Part shown: positions 15,801 to 22,837 of the stretch, one piece after another
Position numbering within the stretch: position 1 is the stretch's first letter
Layout of the letters: every line of letters starts with the position of its first letter
Source of the DNA: Rhodomicrobium vannielii ATCC 17100
GTDB lineage: Bacteria; Pseudomonadota; Alphaproteobacteria; Rhizobiales; Rhodomicrobiaceae
Reading direction: 5' to 3'
Length of the DNA stretch: 64,000 bases
Assembly: GCF_000166055.1 (NCBI RefSeq)
Contig: NC_014664.1
Coordinates: 1,928,001 to 1,992,000, forward strand
Translations under genes and position numbers: made by a program
The notes under the pieces: generated by a model
Told to the model about the DNA's origin: nothing
Databases searched by the model: none
Seen by the model: the letters and a program-made list of their open reading frames with translations, nothing else

Positions 15801-18481
15801 GCGCCGACTTTCGCGTTCGCTTCCTCGGAAGCGGGTGCGTTGTAGATGGGCGGGCTATCGGCGGCGGGTCCTGGATCGAAGATGCGGATTTCGCCATTGT
15901 TGAGCGCCGCCACGATGATGTCGAAGGCCCTGGCGCGGGACGTGCCATATTGCGCCTCGGTCGAGGCCGGGATCTCCGGCTTCGTCGTGAACTGCCATTT
16001 CTTCGAGACCTCGTTCAGGATCAGCGTCTCAGCCGGCACGCTCAGCGCCTCGCCAAGAAAGGCCCGGTAAATCTCGGGCGGAACCCAGGGCGCGCCGCAG
16101 AGGATGCGGATATCGACGCGCGTGAGCGGGGCGGGCTGCACGCGCTCGAGAGCTTCCACGTTCTTGCCGTAGCGCTCGTCATCCTTCGCCGCGACACGGG
16201 CGTCATCGAGCTTCTGGACGACATCGCCCGACAGGTAATCGGCCGAGGTGCGCCAGATATCGCCCGCTGGATCGAGCCAGATCGCGCCATCGAGCGCGTC
16301 TCTCGCTTCTTCCTCGCTCGCGTTCAGACTTTTGGCGATCAGCGCAAGATCAACGCGGCCCGTTTCATTGAGGGAGACGGCGAGCGCATCGGCCGCACTT
16401 CTGATCTCAGGCTCTGGCGCTTCCCGGATGATGTCGCGGCTGAAGATGGCGGTCTTTGCCGCCTTGTCCTCTCTCTCGTCGTAATCCTCAAGGGCTGCGA
16501 CCTTGAAGGCGTCGGGATCGTCGCGAAACGCCGCAAAGTTTGGCATGCGCCTAAGCACAACCGGCGTGCCGTCTTTCTTGAACCGGTTCGTGACCGTCTG
16601 GATGGTGCGGTTGATCGGGCCGTGGCGCGCGACAAAGCGGTCATAGGCCGCGTTAAGGCGCGATCTCAGCGCGTAGCGTTGCCCGGCCGCAGACTCTGCT
16701 TGTGGCTTCAGGAGGTTGTTCACCATGTCCCGCATCTCGATGAGGGCGACGAGTTTGGTGCGGTCCATGGCGCTGAGCGCCTGCTCTTCGGCGATGCCGG
16801 CGACGCGCTGGTGAACCTTGCCGGCCTCGATGAAATACGCGCCTTCCTTCTGAAGGCTCGCGTCGACGACCGGGATCAACCGCACCGGCTTGTCGCCGCG
16901 GCCGCGATAGGCGTCCTTCGGAAGCTGGCGCGCCGCCTGTTCGATCTCAGTTTTGAGCTCTTCCGGCGCACTCTTGCCGATCAGGACGGGCGTCGGGCTC
17001 GCATACATGGCGCGCTCAAGATGCATCTCGCCCAGCATCATGGCGGGATGGTCGGCAAAATAGCGGTTGATCTCGATTGGGCCGTCCGGTGTCTCGATGG
17101 CTTTGAGGTCGAGCCAGTCTGGGCCGCCTGGCTCTTCCCTCTCGGCGCGGCGGCGCAGGAACATAATATCGGCGGTGACCTCCGTTCCGGCATTGGCCTT
17201 GAACGCGCCCTTATCGCCGCCGGGAAGCCGGATCGCGCCGAGGAAGTCGGCGAGGCGCGCCATCTCGCGGCGGGCGGCATCGGCCTTCTTGTCGAGCGTG
17301 TAGAGTGAGGTGATGAACACGACGAGCCCGCCCCGCCGGACCTTGTCGAGGGCTTTCACGAAGAAATAATCGTGAATGGAGAGGTGGCGAAGCTTCGCGT
17401 CGCGCACCCCGTAATTGCCGAATGGCACGTTCGAGATGGCGAGATCGAAATAGCCTTGCGGCCAGCGGCTGTCTTCGAAGCCCTCGATCCGAACATCGGC
17501 GCCGGGATAGAGCGTTTTGGCGATGCGGCCCGAAAGCCTATCGAGTTCGACGGCACTCCAGGCGGTACATGCCCGAAGCCAATCAGGAACAAGTCCGATG
17601 AAATGGCCGACGCCCACGGCCGGTTCGAGAGCCCGGCCGCCATCAAAGCCCAAGCCCTCGACGGCGCTCCAAACGCCCTTGATGACGGCTTCGGAGGTGA
17701 AATGTGCGTTCAGCGTCGAGGCCCTGGCCGAAGCCCATTCTTCGGCTGTGAGGAGGTCCTGCAGTTCCGCGCGTTCCGCAGCCCAAATCCTTGCCGCCTG
17801 GCTGTACGGGTTCTTGTCGAAGATCGCCTGGGCGAAAGCGCCCCAGCCCGTATAGCGGACGAGGCCTCGTTTTTCCTCCGGCGTTGGCTCGCGCGCGTCC
17901 TCTTCGAGAGATTTGAGGATGCGGATCGCTTCGATATTGGCGCGAACCTTCTCCTTCGGCGTGCCCTGGCCGATCGCATCGGCGGCCGTAATGGCATAAT
18001 TGCGCTGCGCTCTTTCACCGATCGCAACGGCGGAGGAAGTTAAAGCGTCAGAACCACCTCGTGGAGCGCGATCTCCTCCGCCATCAGCCAGAGTTGTGTC
18101 TCCTTGATCTCCCTCTCCTCTGCGTCCTTGATCGCCTCGATCTCGGGCCTTTTCTCCTCGAAGATCCGCTCCATCATCGCGCGGGCTTGCCGGCCGATCT
18201 CGTCCAGATGCTGGTTCAACTGCCCCGTCTTCTCCAACTCCGCGTAAAGCGCGGGATGGCTCTGCGCCAGGTAGCCCTTGCGCCGGCTCGCGAATTTGCT
18301 CTCGATCCTCATGGCCTCTCTCATCGTCTTGAGTGCTGGGTTCCGCCGTCACGCTTGTTGCAAGGCGGTCCTCGTCCTTCAAACCTTGGGGCTCATCTCG
18401 TGTCTCAGCCTCCTTCCGCTCGAACAAGCCGAGAAAAGAAAGCTGCCCGAACACACTGAAACCGCTCTTCCGCCGCGCCAT
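12881..18481 (-). CDS. Giant helicase / N6-adenine DNA methylase fusion (DarB/Snf2-like)
   Basis: Up to 1866 aa from the ATG at 18481. A methylase-like domain has the motif AISNVPFGNYG around residue 350, equivalent to the NPPF/Y motif of adenine methylases. A superfamily-2 helicase follows: HAVGAGKTFTMIG (motif I) near 987, FVDEAHAFKN (motif II) near 1145, FATGTPVSNTIAEMY (motif III) and STAKMGVGTNVQ...DAPWRPADVEQRDGRILRQG (motifs V-VI). Such proteins are frequent on conjugative elements; phage P1 DarB is a relative with antirestriction activity, so protection of transferred DNA is a fair guess. Residues ~53-147 overlap a TnpV-like frame and look low-complexity. The recognisable family similarity starts near residue 150 (NYAITAADAIGQG), so the true start is uncertain; a CTG at 18091 has AAGGAG 8 bases upstream. 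Confidence 0.88.
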   Translation of the reverse strand: MARRKSGFSVFGQLSFLGLFERKEAETRDEPQGLKDEDRLATSVTAEPSTQDDERGHEDREQIREPAQGLPGAEPSRALRGVGEDGAVEPASGRDRPASPRDDGADLRGEKARDRGDQGRRGEGDQGDTTLADGGGDRAPRGGSDALTSSAVAIGERAQRNYAITAADAIGQGTPKEKVRANIEAIRILKSLEEDAREPTPEEKRGLVRYTGWGAFAQAIFDKNPYSQAARIWAAERAELQDLLTAEEWASARASTLNAHFTSEAVIKGVWSAVEGLGFDGGRALEPAVGVGHFIGLVPDWLRACTAWSAVELDRLSGRIAKTLYPGADVRIEGFEDSRWPQGYFDLAISNVPFGNYGVRDAKLRHLSIHDYFFVKALDKVRRGGLVVFITSLYTLDKKADAARREMARLADFLGAIRLPGGDKGAFKANAGTEVTADIMFLRRRAEREEPGGPDWLDLKAIETPDGPIEINRYFADHPAMMLGEMHLERAMYASPTPVLIGKSAPEELKTEIEQAARQLPKDAYRGRGDKPVRLIPVVDASLQKEGAYFIEAGKVHQRVAGIAEEQALSAMDRTKLVALIEMRDMVNNLLKPQAESAAGQRYALRSRLNAAYDRFVARHGPINRTIQTVTNRFKKDGTPVVLRRMPNFAAFRDDPDAFKVAALEDYDEREDKAAKTAIFSRDIIREAPEPEIRSAADALAVSLNETGRVDLALIAKSLNASEEEARDALDGAIWLDPAGDIWRTSADYLSGDVVQKLDDARVAAKDDERYGKNVEALERVQPAPLTRVDIRILCGAPWVPPEIYRAFLGEALSVPAETLILNEVSKKWQFTTKPEIPASTEAQYGTSRARAFDIIVAALNNGEIRIFDPGPAADSPPIYNAPASEEANAKVGAIRELFSGAPETGVEGWVWTDEERARQLEELYNLRFNRLVPTVYDGAHQTMPGLARFINAGPNQEPRPFRLHPHQLNAIWRVVSSGNTLIDHAVGAGKTFTMIGAGQEQRRLGLIRRPMYVVPNHMLEQFAREFLQAYPAAEILVADKEVMSKDKRRAFSARMAAGAHDAIIITHDAFGRIRMSDAAYERFIRDELDALGDFKAKAEADEGRGSPTVKELEKAARRLEAKLDKLLNQERKDDGITFEELGVDFLFVDEAHAFKNLAFRTRHTRVKGLSGTESQRATDLYLKIRSLEEQRPGRAAVFATGTPVSNTIAEMYTMQRYLQGRLLADYDIDEFDAWAATFGDIVTEVELAPSGRGFRTTRSFSKFVNIPELIALYSRVADTQTPEMLNLPRPKLKAGQVTVVEAELSERELHMMDELVQRAEAIKGKRVQAGGDNMLKILGEGLRLATDIRLLDAQAPINPHGKTVAAVERIARIWQDGTKPGLCQIVFLDMGVPNSKAGMKAPSADDEEFGEDADDNDAALPNEIGSSFNLYEDVRARLVQKGIPREEIAFIHEADNDIKKARLFAAVREAQVRILIGSTAKMGVGTNVQRQLVAMHHLDAPWRPADVEQRDGRILRQGNLNSEVEIIRYITLRSLDAYRWQTLTRKANFIAQLRAGARGVRTAEDIDSPLPEAAMIKAAATGNPLIIEHAELSKELRELEAAKRGQERSVLAAKSAYARLTSKIAAHETAIEGLGADAEQVRASETTAFLLTIGDRRFSERKAAGEALKAMLVSKAAPLGLGQPQKAALQARLRGFMLEAYVRSGANGLSYTIEIERERGYAKQESYLLSDEIDPAGLLRRFENCIKQVPAVLAAEEQELSKARADLPRLERQLTATGFARADRLNAVKARIADIEKALQPAEHGAAKNGESAALHADTPVHVARPSVSSVAGLEYSPPSQRAKIALLEAEFSETQARQNGRGRS
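18040..18324 (-). CDS. TnpV-like small protein nested in the helicase 5' region
   Basis: 94 aa, on the same strand as the helicase gene but in another frame. Third codon positions are almost all G or C in this frame, which in a high-GC genome marks it as coding, while the overlapping helicase frame reads as a Gly/Arg/Asp-rich string. The sequence (RRKGYLAQSHPALYAELEK, TGQLNQHLDEIGRQARAMME) resembles the TnpV family of small transposon-associated proteins of unknown function. It is helical with a Glu/Lys-rich middle (residues 55-75) and no membrane segment. Its stop codon falls just before the conserved part of the helicase, suggesting an operon with overlapping ends. Confidence 0.7.
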   Translation of the reverse strand: MREAMRIESKFASRRKGYLAQSHPALYAELEKTGQLNQHLDEIGRQARAMMERIFEEKRPEIEAIKDAEEREIKETQLWLMAEEIALHEVVLTL

Positions 18482-18521
18482 GGCGTGATCCCCGTCGCCA
18501 CCTCTTTGAATAGCACATAGT

Positions 18522-18537
18522 TTATAGACGATCAATA
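18522..18537 (-). promoter_or_regulatory. Second copy of the shared 16-bp element
   Basis: Minus strand TATTGATCGTCTATAA, identical to 7068-7083. It covers the last codons of traJ and ends 40 bases before the helicase ATG (18481). The spacing to the downstream gene is the same as at trbB. It is the likely promoter/operator of the helicase transcript. Confidence 0.55.
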
Positions 18538-18872
18538 AGCGCGCGAAGCTGAATCTGCACGGTCTCTATGTCATGCAGCAGTCGGCGGACTTCGCCCGGC
18601 CCCGCTCCCACGCCTGCTCGCGATACAAGCCAGAGCTTCAAGAGACCGCCAAGCCGGCCTTGGTCGGCATTCAGCTGCAACAGCGCCAGGATCGCCTTTT
18701 GGTCGTGGACGGATGTGAGCCTGACGCCGAGGGCTGCCGCGCGCAGATAGGCCGAGACCGAAAGGCCCGCGGCTTGTGCTCTTGTCTCGATCGCCACGCG
18801 CTCTCTAGGACTGACAAAGGTCTTCAGCGGACGCGTGCGGTCTCGCGGTTCGGACGGGATTTTATACGCCAT
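18522..18872 (-). CDS. traJ: TraJ-like oriT-binding relaxosome protein
   Basis: 116 aa. The N-terminal part (KTFVSPRERVAIETRAQAAG, then LSVSAYLRAAALG) matches the ribbon-helix-helix region of TraJ/MobC-type mobilisation proteins. The C-terminal half is helical. In RP4, TraJ binds an inverted repeat beside the nick site and recruits the TraI relaxase. Here the gene is transcribed away from a region with exactly such a palindrome and a nic-like sequence, with traK-L-M on the other side, the RP4 arrangement. In RP4 traI follows traJ; here the helicase gene follows instead. Confidence 0.85.
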   Translation of the reverse strand: MAYKIPSEPRDRTRPLKTFVSPRERVAIETRAQAAGLSVSAYLRAAALGVRLTSVHDQKAILALLQLNADQGRLGGLLKLWLVSRAGVGAGPGEVRRLLHDIETVQIQLRALIDRL

Positions 18873-18949
18873 GCTCGCATGTTAGTCCTCTGGCGGCGGT
18901 CTCGACAAGAGACCGCGCTTCCGTCGAGCGAAGCGAGTAAGGAACGGCG

Positions 18950-19160
18950 TGATGGGGGCATCGGCTCTGCCGATGTGGGCCCACATCACACATCTTGCCA
19001 TCCAAACCTTCCGTCCACCACTGACGATCATTGTCGCCCTATGGCGCTCTCTGACCGCCTCCGTCCATCTTTGGCGATCTTTGTCCATCTGTGACGCAAA
19101 GGCCCGGCGAAGTTTGGCGATCTTCGGCGGACTTCGTCCATCTCTGACGATGTTCGTCTT
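18950..19160. other. oriT: Predicted origin of transfer (oriT)
   Basis: This lies between divergent traJ and traK, the position of oriT in RP4. Elements seen: a 7-3-7 inverted repeat (CATCGGC 18959-18965, GCCGATG 18969-18975); a perfect 16-bp palindrome GATGTGGGCCCACATC (18972-18987); and CATCTTGCC (18991-18999), which fits the P-type nick consensus YATCCTG/Y except for one T and would be cut after 18997. Beyond it, towards traK, are three 25-bp direct repeats at 19011-19035, 19061-19085 and 19134-19158 (core GTCCATCTCTGACGAT) plus partial copies at 19081-19096 and near 19113. These are candidate TraK sites. The palindrome-to-nick distance of about 10 bases is close to that of RP4. Position and motif order are strong; function is inferred. 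Confidence 0.75.
19011..19158 (+). repeat. Iteron-like direct repeats in oriT (candidate TraK-binding sites)
   Basis: Three 25-bp imperfect repeats start at 19011, 19061 and 19134, each built as (C/T)CGTCCA...TG(A/G)CGAT...T(C/T)GTC. A fourth, partial copy (TTGTCCATCTGTGACG) starts at 19081 and overlaps the second, and GTTTGGCGATCTTCGG at 19113-19128 resembles their second half. They fill the space between the nic-like site and traK. TraK of RP4 wraps a long stretch on this side of nic. Confidence 0.65.
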
Positions 19161-19206
19161 TTTGCGACGTTTGAGTTTGAGGGTGGCGCGTGATAGTCTA
19201 TGAACC

Positions 19207-19566
19207 ATGCGCGAGGGTGAGAAGGGAGGAGAGAAGCCACGGGCAAAATGGGGCGACGGGCGCATCGCGTTCACCGCGCTGCTTCCGGAAATTGCCGGCG
19301 AGTTGACCCGCAAGGCGCCAATGTCGCGCATCTACGCGAAGCACAAGACCCGCTTAGGCGTCAGCTACCGGCAGTTCATCCGCCTGGTCCGCGAATACCG
19401 CGACCAGGCCTCTGACGCTGCCCCGGTTGGGCTTCCAGGCCTTGGGGCTGCGAGCCCTTCGCCTCCTGCCCACGGCAGGCCTCGAACGCCCCTTTATGTC
19501 GGACCGCCCGAAGAGCGGACGTTTCACTTCGATCCCATGGACGCCTACAGGAAAAAATACGACTGA
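19207..19566 (+). CDS. traK: TraK-like oriT-binding protein
   Basis: 119 aa, basic, no membrane segment. The core RIAFTALLPEIAGELTRKAP followed by YAKHKTRLGVSYRQFIRLVR has the shape of TraK-family proteins: a helical DNA-binding unit with an S-Y-R-x-F-x-R motif. A Pro-rich tail follows. In RP4, TraK binds the oriT DNA next to nic and bends it to form the relaxosome. The repeats directly upstream are its likely target. The gene is followed by traL after 13 bases. Confidence 0.8.
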   Translation: MREGEKGGEKPRAKWGDGRIAFTALLPEIAGELTRKAPMSRIYAKHKTRLGVSYRQFIRLVREYRDQASDAAPVGLPGLGAASPSPPAHGRPRTPLYVGPPEERTFHFDPMDAYRKKYD

Positions 19567-19579
19567 AGGAGATCTTCGC

Positions 19580-20335
19580 ATGGAGAACGGTTCGCAGTCA
19601 CGGCGCGCGGTCAATCTGTTCTTGAACAGCAAGGGCGGCGTCGGCAAGTCCCATCACGCGGTGCTACTGGTGCAAGCCTATCAGGCCGCGGGCCTGCCCG
19701 TGATCGCCATCGACGCCGATGCCACCTCGGCGTCGTTTTCAAGCTTTCACGCGCTTGGCGTTAAGCGTGTCCAGCTCATGGAGGGCGATGCCATCAACCC
19801 TCGCGTTTTCGATGACATCACCGAGGAGTTTCTCACGACCGACGCGAATTTCGTCATCGACACCGGCGCATCAGCCTTCGTTGAGCTGAACCGCTATCTC
19901 CTGAAGAACAAGGTCCCCGAGCACGTCCGCTCCGCCGACAAGAGGCTCGTCGCCCACATTATCTTGACCGGCGGCTCGACCTTCCGCGAAACGAGCGCCA
20001 ATCTCGAAGCCATTGCCGCCCAGACGCCACCTTCTGTCGAGATTGTCGTGTGGATCAACGATCATTTCGGCCCCGTGGTGCCTGTCGGCCGCAGGTTCGA
20101 AGACCTCCAAATCTATAGAAATTCCGCCGGGCGCATCTCGGCCATCGTGCATCTTGCCGATCACACCTTCAGCGAAAAGGACACCTTCGGCGTCGACGTC
20201 AAAAAGATGATGTCGGCCGGCTTGTCGTTTGCCGAAGTACGGGAGTCGCAAGACTTCACCATCATGGCGAAGGCCCGCCTGCAGCTCGTCGAACGGGAAG
20301 TGAATGGACAGCTTTCCTCCATCATCGCCCTCTGA
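19580..20335 (+). CDS. traL: TraL-like P-loop ATPase (ParA/MinD fold)
   Basis: 251 aa from the ATG at 19580, which has AAGGAG eight bases upstream; longer frames start inside traK. A deviant Walker A LNSKGGVGKSHHA stands near residue 18. The motifs IDADATSASFSSFHALGVKR, FVIDTGASAFVELNRYL and VVWINDHFGPV closely track TraL of RP4, whose role in conjugation is accessory and poorly understood. The protein is related to ParA/MinD ATPases. Its 3' end overlaps traM by 32 bases. Confidence 0.88.
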   Translation: MENGSQSRRAVNLFLNSKGGVGKSHHAVLLVQAYQAAGLPVIAIDADATSASFSSFHALGVKRVQLMEGDAINPRVFDDITEEFLTTDANFVIDTGASAFVELNRYLLKNKVPEHVRSADKRLVAHIILTGGSTFRETSANLEAIAAQTPPSVEIVVWINDHFGPVVPVGRRFEDLQIYRNSAGRISAIVHLADHTFSEKDTFGVDVKKMMSAGLSFAEVRESQDFTIMAKARLQLVEREVNGQLSSIIAL

Positions 20336-20819
20336 GCCGGACCCGGAGGCGGAAATCCATCGGCTCATCGGCGAGGTCGCCAAGCGCCACAGGATCATCT
20401 TGGCGCCAGGCGACCCGTTGTTTGTGGTGCTCACGCTTCTTGAGCTTGTCACCGATCGCTATCTGGAGAAGGCCGATGCGATCCTCAAGGCTGAGCGCGA
20501 CACCTCTCTCGATGCGATGGAGCGCGCGGCGGCTTCGGCAAAAACAACCGGCGAAGGCCTCATCACGGCCGCCGCCGACTACGTGGCCAAAACCGTTCGG
20601 TCTTCCACGGTTGAGTTGACGGACGCCTTGTCGGGCACCGCCGCCGCCGAGCGCGCCAAGATCGAACTCACAGCCAGGGATGCGAGACGCATGACCTGGC
20701 TCGGGTCGATCGTTCTCGCCATCCTGTTCTCGATCTTGACCGGCATCGCGATCGGCATCTGGCTGGCGCCGGAAGCTAACGGCCGGTTTCTTCACTGCCC
20801 GATCTCATCGGCGGCATAG
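20304..20819 (+). CDS. traM: TraM-like conjugation accessory membrane protein
   Basis: 171 aa. An N-terminal cytoplasmic part with IHRLIGEVAKRHRIILAPGD and PLFVVLTLLELV (as in RP4 TraM) leads to a long helical, coiled-coil-like region rich in Ala and Glu (residues ~55-130). One C-terminal membrane helix follows (LGSIVLAILFSILTGIAIGI, ~134-153). It overlaps traL, giving the fixed traK-traL-traM order. The family's molecular role is not known. Confidence 0.85.
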   Translation: MDSFPPSSPSEPDPEAEIHRLIGEVAKRHRIILAPGDPLFVVLTLLELVTDRYLEKADAILKAERDTSLDAMERAAASAKTTGEGLITAAADYVAKTVRSSTVELTDALSGTAAAERAKIELTARDARRMTWLGSIVLAILFSILTGIAIGIWLAPEANGRFLHCPISSAA

Positions 20820-20861
20820 GCATGGCACTCTCAAGTCTCGCACCCAAAATGGAGAGAGACC

Positions 20862-21497
20862 ATGAGTACAGGTCAAAGCGTCAACGCGAGTGGCGCATCG
20901 CGCCGCCCCTGGAACAAGGGCAAGCTTGTCGGACCAAAGCCGCCCCTGCAGCCAAAACACGTCTGGGCCATCCGAACCCGACTTCAACTCCAACGCCGAA
21001 CCCGCGACTTGGCGCTATTCAATCTCGCGATCGATAGCAAGCTTCGAGGCTGCGATGTGGTTGCCCTCAAGGTGGAGGATGTCGCACCGCACGGATACGC
21101 CGTCGAGCGAGCGACTGTCCGGCAACGAAAAACAGGGCGTCCCGTACGCTTCGAGATCACCGAGCAGACGCGACAGTCAGTCGATGAGTATCTGCGCGTG
21201 ACGCAAAGGAAGCCTGGCTACTTCCTGTTCGGCGGCCGGCGCGGCGAAGAAAGGAGCCTCACCACGAGACAATATGCGCGTCTTGTCTCGACCTGGGTCG
21301 CCATGGTTGGGCTTGACGCCAGCCTCTTCGGCACGCATTCCCTGCGACGGACCAAAGCGACACTGATCTACCGGAAGACCGGCAACCTGCGCGCCGTGCA
21401 GCTTCTCCTCGGTCATACAAAGATCGAAAGCACGGTCCGGTATCTTGGCGTCGAGGTTGATGACGCGCTTGCGATCTCCGAGCAGGTCGACATTTAA
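20862..21497 (+). CDS. Small tyrosine recombinase / integrase
   Basis: 211 aa, shorter than ICE integrases (about 400 aa) because it lacks an arm-binding domain. The catalytic set is visible: R in SKLRGCDVV (~57), H-x-x-R in GTHSLRRTKA, a second H in LLLGHTKIES, and Y in VRYLGVE. A good ribosome site (GGAGAG) precedes the ATG. It follows traM by 42 bases. Short recombinases of this kind often act as resolvases of dimers or of small elements; it might also be the integrase of part of this island. A DusA-type integrase would be expected to be longer, so it is not an obvious match to the dusA junctions further right. Confidence 0.88.
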   Translation: MSTGQSVNASGASRRPWNKGKLVGPKPPLQPKHVWAIRTRLQLQRRTRDLALFNLAIDSKLRGCDVVALKVEDVAPHGYAVERATVRQRKTGRPVRFEITEQTRQSVDEYLRVTQRKPGYFLFGGRRGEERSLTTRQYARLVSTWVAMVGLDASLFGTHSLRRTKATLIYRKTGNLRAVQLLLGHTKIESTVRYLGVEVDDALAISEQVDI

Positions 21498-21506
21498 ATG
21501 GTGGCG

Positions 21507-21526
21507 GGCGGAGCCAACGCTCCGCC
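21507..21526 (+). terminator. Hairpin after the recombinase gene
   Basis: GGCGGAGC-CAAC-GCTCCGCC is a perfect 8-bp stem 10 bases after the recombinase stop. There is no T-run behind it, so it is either a weak terminator or a structural/recombination site. Confidence 0.45.
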
Positions 21527-21715
21527 TTGCAAAGGAGTCTTCAGGGTCGAGTGCGGACTCGGGTGCGGTTTGAGGCTAAAGCCGTTCCACTTTCGACAGC
21601 GGAAATCCGTGCTCGAAGCTGCGGAGGCGCATACGAGACTACTGTGTATCCTGGTCTCAACGCTTAAGTTGTCGCAACGGTACCCGGCAGGAGGAGCGCT
21701 TCCCCCGGCGCTGCA

Positions 21716-22045
21716 TGGAACTATATCAGCGGGGAGGGCAGCGCGAACCTTAAAAAGGGCGGCCTCGCCTTCGAAGCGAAGCTGTCGGCGGAGGAGCGTA
21801 AGCTCGCGATCTGGGCCGCGCATCGGCTGGGGCTGAAATTCGCGGGCGTGGATATTTTCCGCTCGTCGAAAGGACCGCTGCTGCTGGAAGTCAACTCGTC
21901 GCCCGGCCTCGAAGGCGTGGAGCGAACGACCGGCGTCCATGTGGCGGGGCTCGTGCTCGACTATATCGAGCAGCGCAGTTTCGGCACGCGGCCGCGGCTC
22001 AGGAAAGCAGCGCAGCTGATGCGATTTCGGAAATACTCAGGTTGA
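21716..22045 (+). pseudogene. 3' fragment of rimK (ATP-grasp ligase)
   Basis: A reading frame without an own start encodes about 110 residues corresponding to the C-terminal end of RimK-type ATP-grasp ligases: SANLKKGGLAFEAKLSAEER, then LGLKFAGVDIFRSSKGPLLL, then EVNSSPGLEGVERTTGVHVA. The N-terminal two thirds, including most of the ATP-binding part, are missing. RimK adds glutamates to ribosomal protein S6; this fragment cannot do so. The break directly follows the recombinase gene and suggests a recombination junction at about 21.7 kb. Confidence 0.75.
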
Positions 22046-22236
22046 GCAAATGTGCGCAGCCACCCCTTCAAGACCGGTGGGACAAACGAGGGCACCGATT
22101 TCTTCGGGAAATGGAGGGAGAATTTAGGTCAATTAGGTACGCGAGGTGCCTATCGACCAAAGCTGGCAAAATATGCTAGAATTATCATCTGCGCCGTTTT
22201 GGCATTCCGGTAGCGCAGATGATCTGAGCACTCCCA

Positions 22237-22614
22237 ATGAACATTAAACGCCGCTTGCTTTATCTACGCATCGCGCTGATTGCCTTTGGTCTCTTCGCCA
22301 TCTTCGCATTTTATCCGCTTACCGTTGTCTGGCCCTCGGGCTGGGCCTGGGGACAAGGGCATTCGCATTATCTGATGATGATTGTAGGCATCTATGCAAC
22401 ATTAGGTGTTTTTTGCTGATCGCGTCCCGAAACCCAACGGCTCAAGAGCATAATCTGGTTCACTGTATGGTCTAGCGTGATCCACGGAGTGATCATGGCG
22501 GTCCAATCCTTTAACGACCCAGCGGAGCGCGGCCATCTCGTTGCAGATATTCCGTTTCTTTTCTTCGGCGCAATCGTCATTGCAGTTCTAATGCCGCGAA
22601 CTGAGCAAGGCTAA
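22237..22614 (+). pseudogene. DUF6632-like small membrane protein, frame-disrupted
   Basis: The first 60 codons give two membrane helices (LRIALIAFGLFAIFAFYPL; YLMMIVGIYATLGVF) and end at TGA 22417-22419. The same frame continues with two more helices (SIIWFTVWSSVIHGVIMAVQ; IPFFFFGAIVIAVLM) to 22614. In the middle, the +1 frame reads LLIASRNPTA, the sequence expected in this family after GVF. The pattern is one base lost in the T6 run at about 22410-22415 and a compensating shift near 22440. The family is a four-helix inner-membrane protein of unknown function. Confidence 0.65.
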
Positions 22615-22837
22615 ATTCCCCTAATTCTAAGCGACTTCCCTAGCGCATCAGAAAATGCTGCTCATGCCTGTTGCGACGATACGCACGTCGTCCACGGTCA
22701 CGGTCACTTTTGCAGACATAACGAACAGAATCCTCTGCGCCGCCTTCAGCGCCGAAGCATGAGCATTTTAGCGAGGCGTCTCTTGGCTACATCCTCACGA
22801 GAGTTTCAGAAGGCACAGTTGCTAGTCCCTGCTACCC

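Noticed and set aside
15950-17308. Long plus-strand frames opposite the helicase gene
   Set aside because: Mirror frames of a high-GC coding region; the minus strand carries clear helicase motifs.
18040-18046. CTTTAAC at the TnpV stop as a +1 programmed frameshift like prfB
   Set aside because: A +1 shift leads into a non-coding frame; the helicase lies in the -1 frame and no good -1 slippery heptamer is seen.
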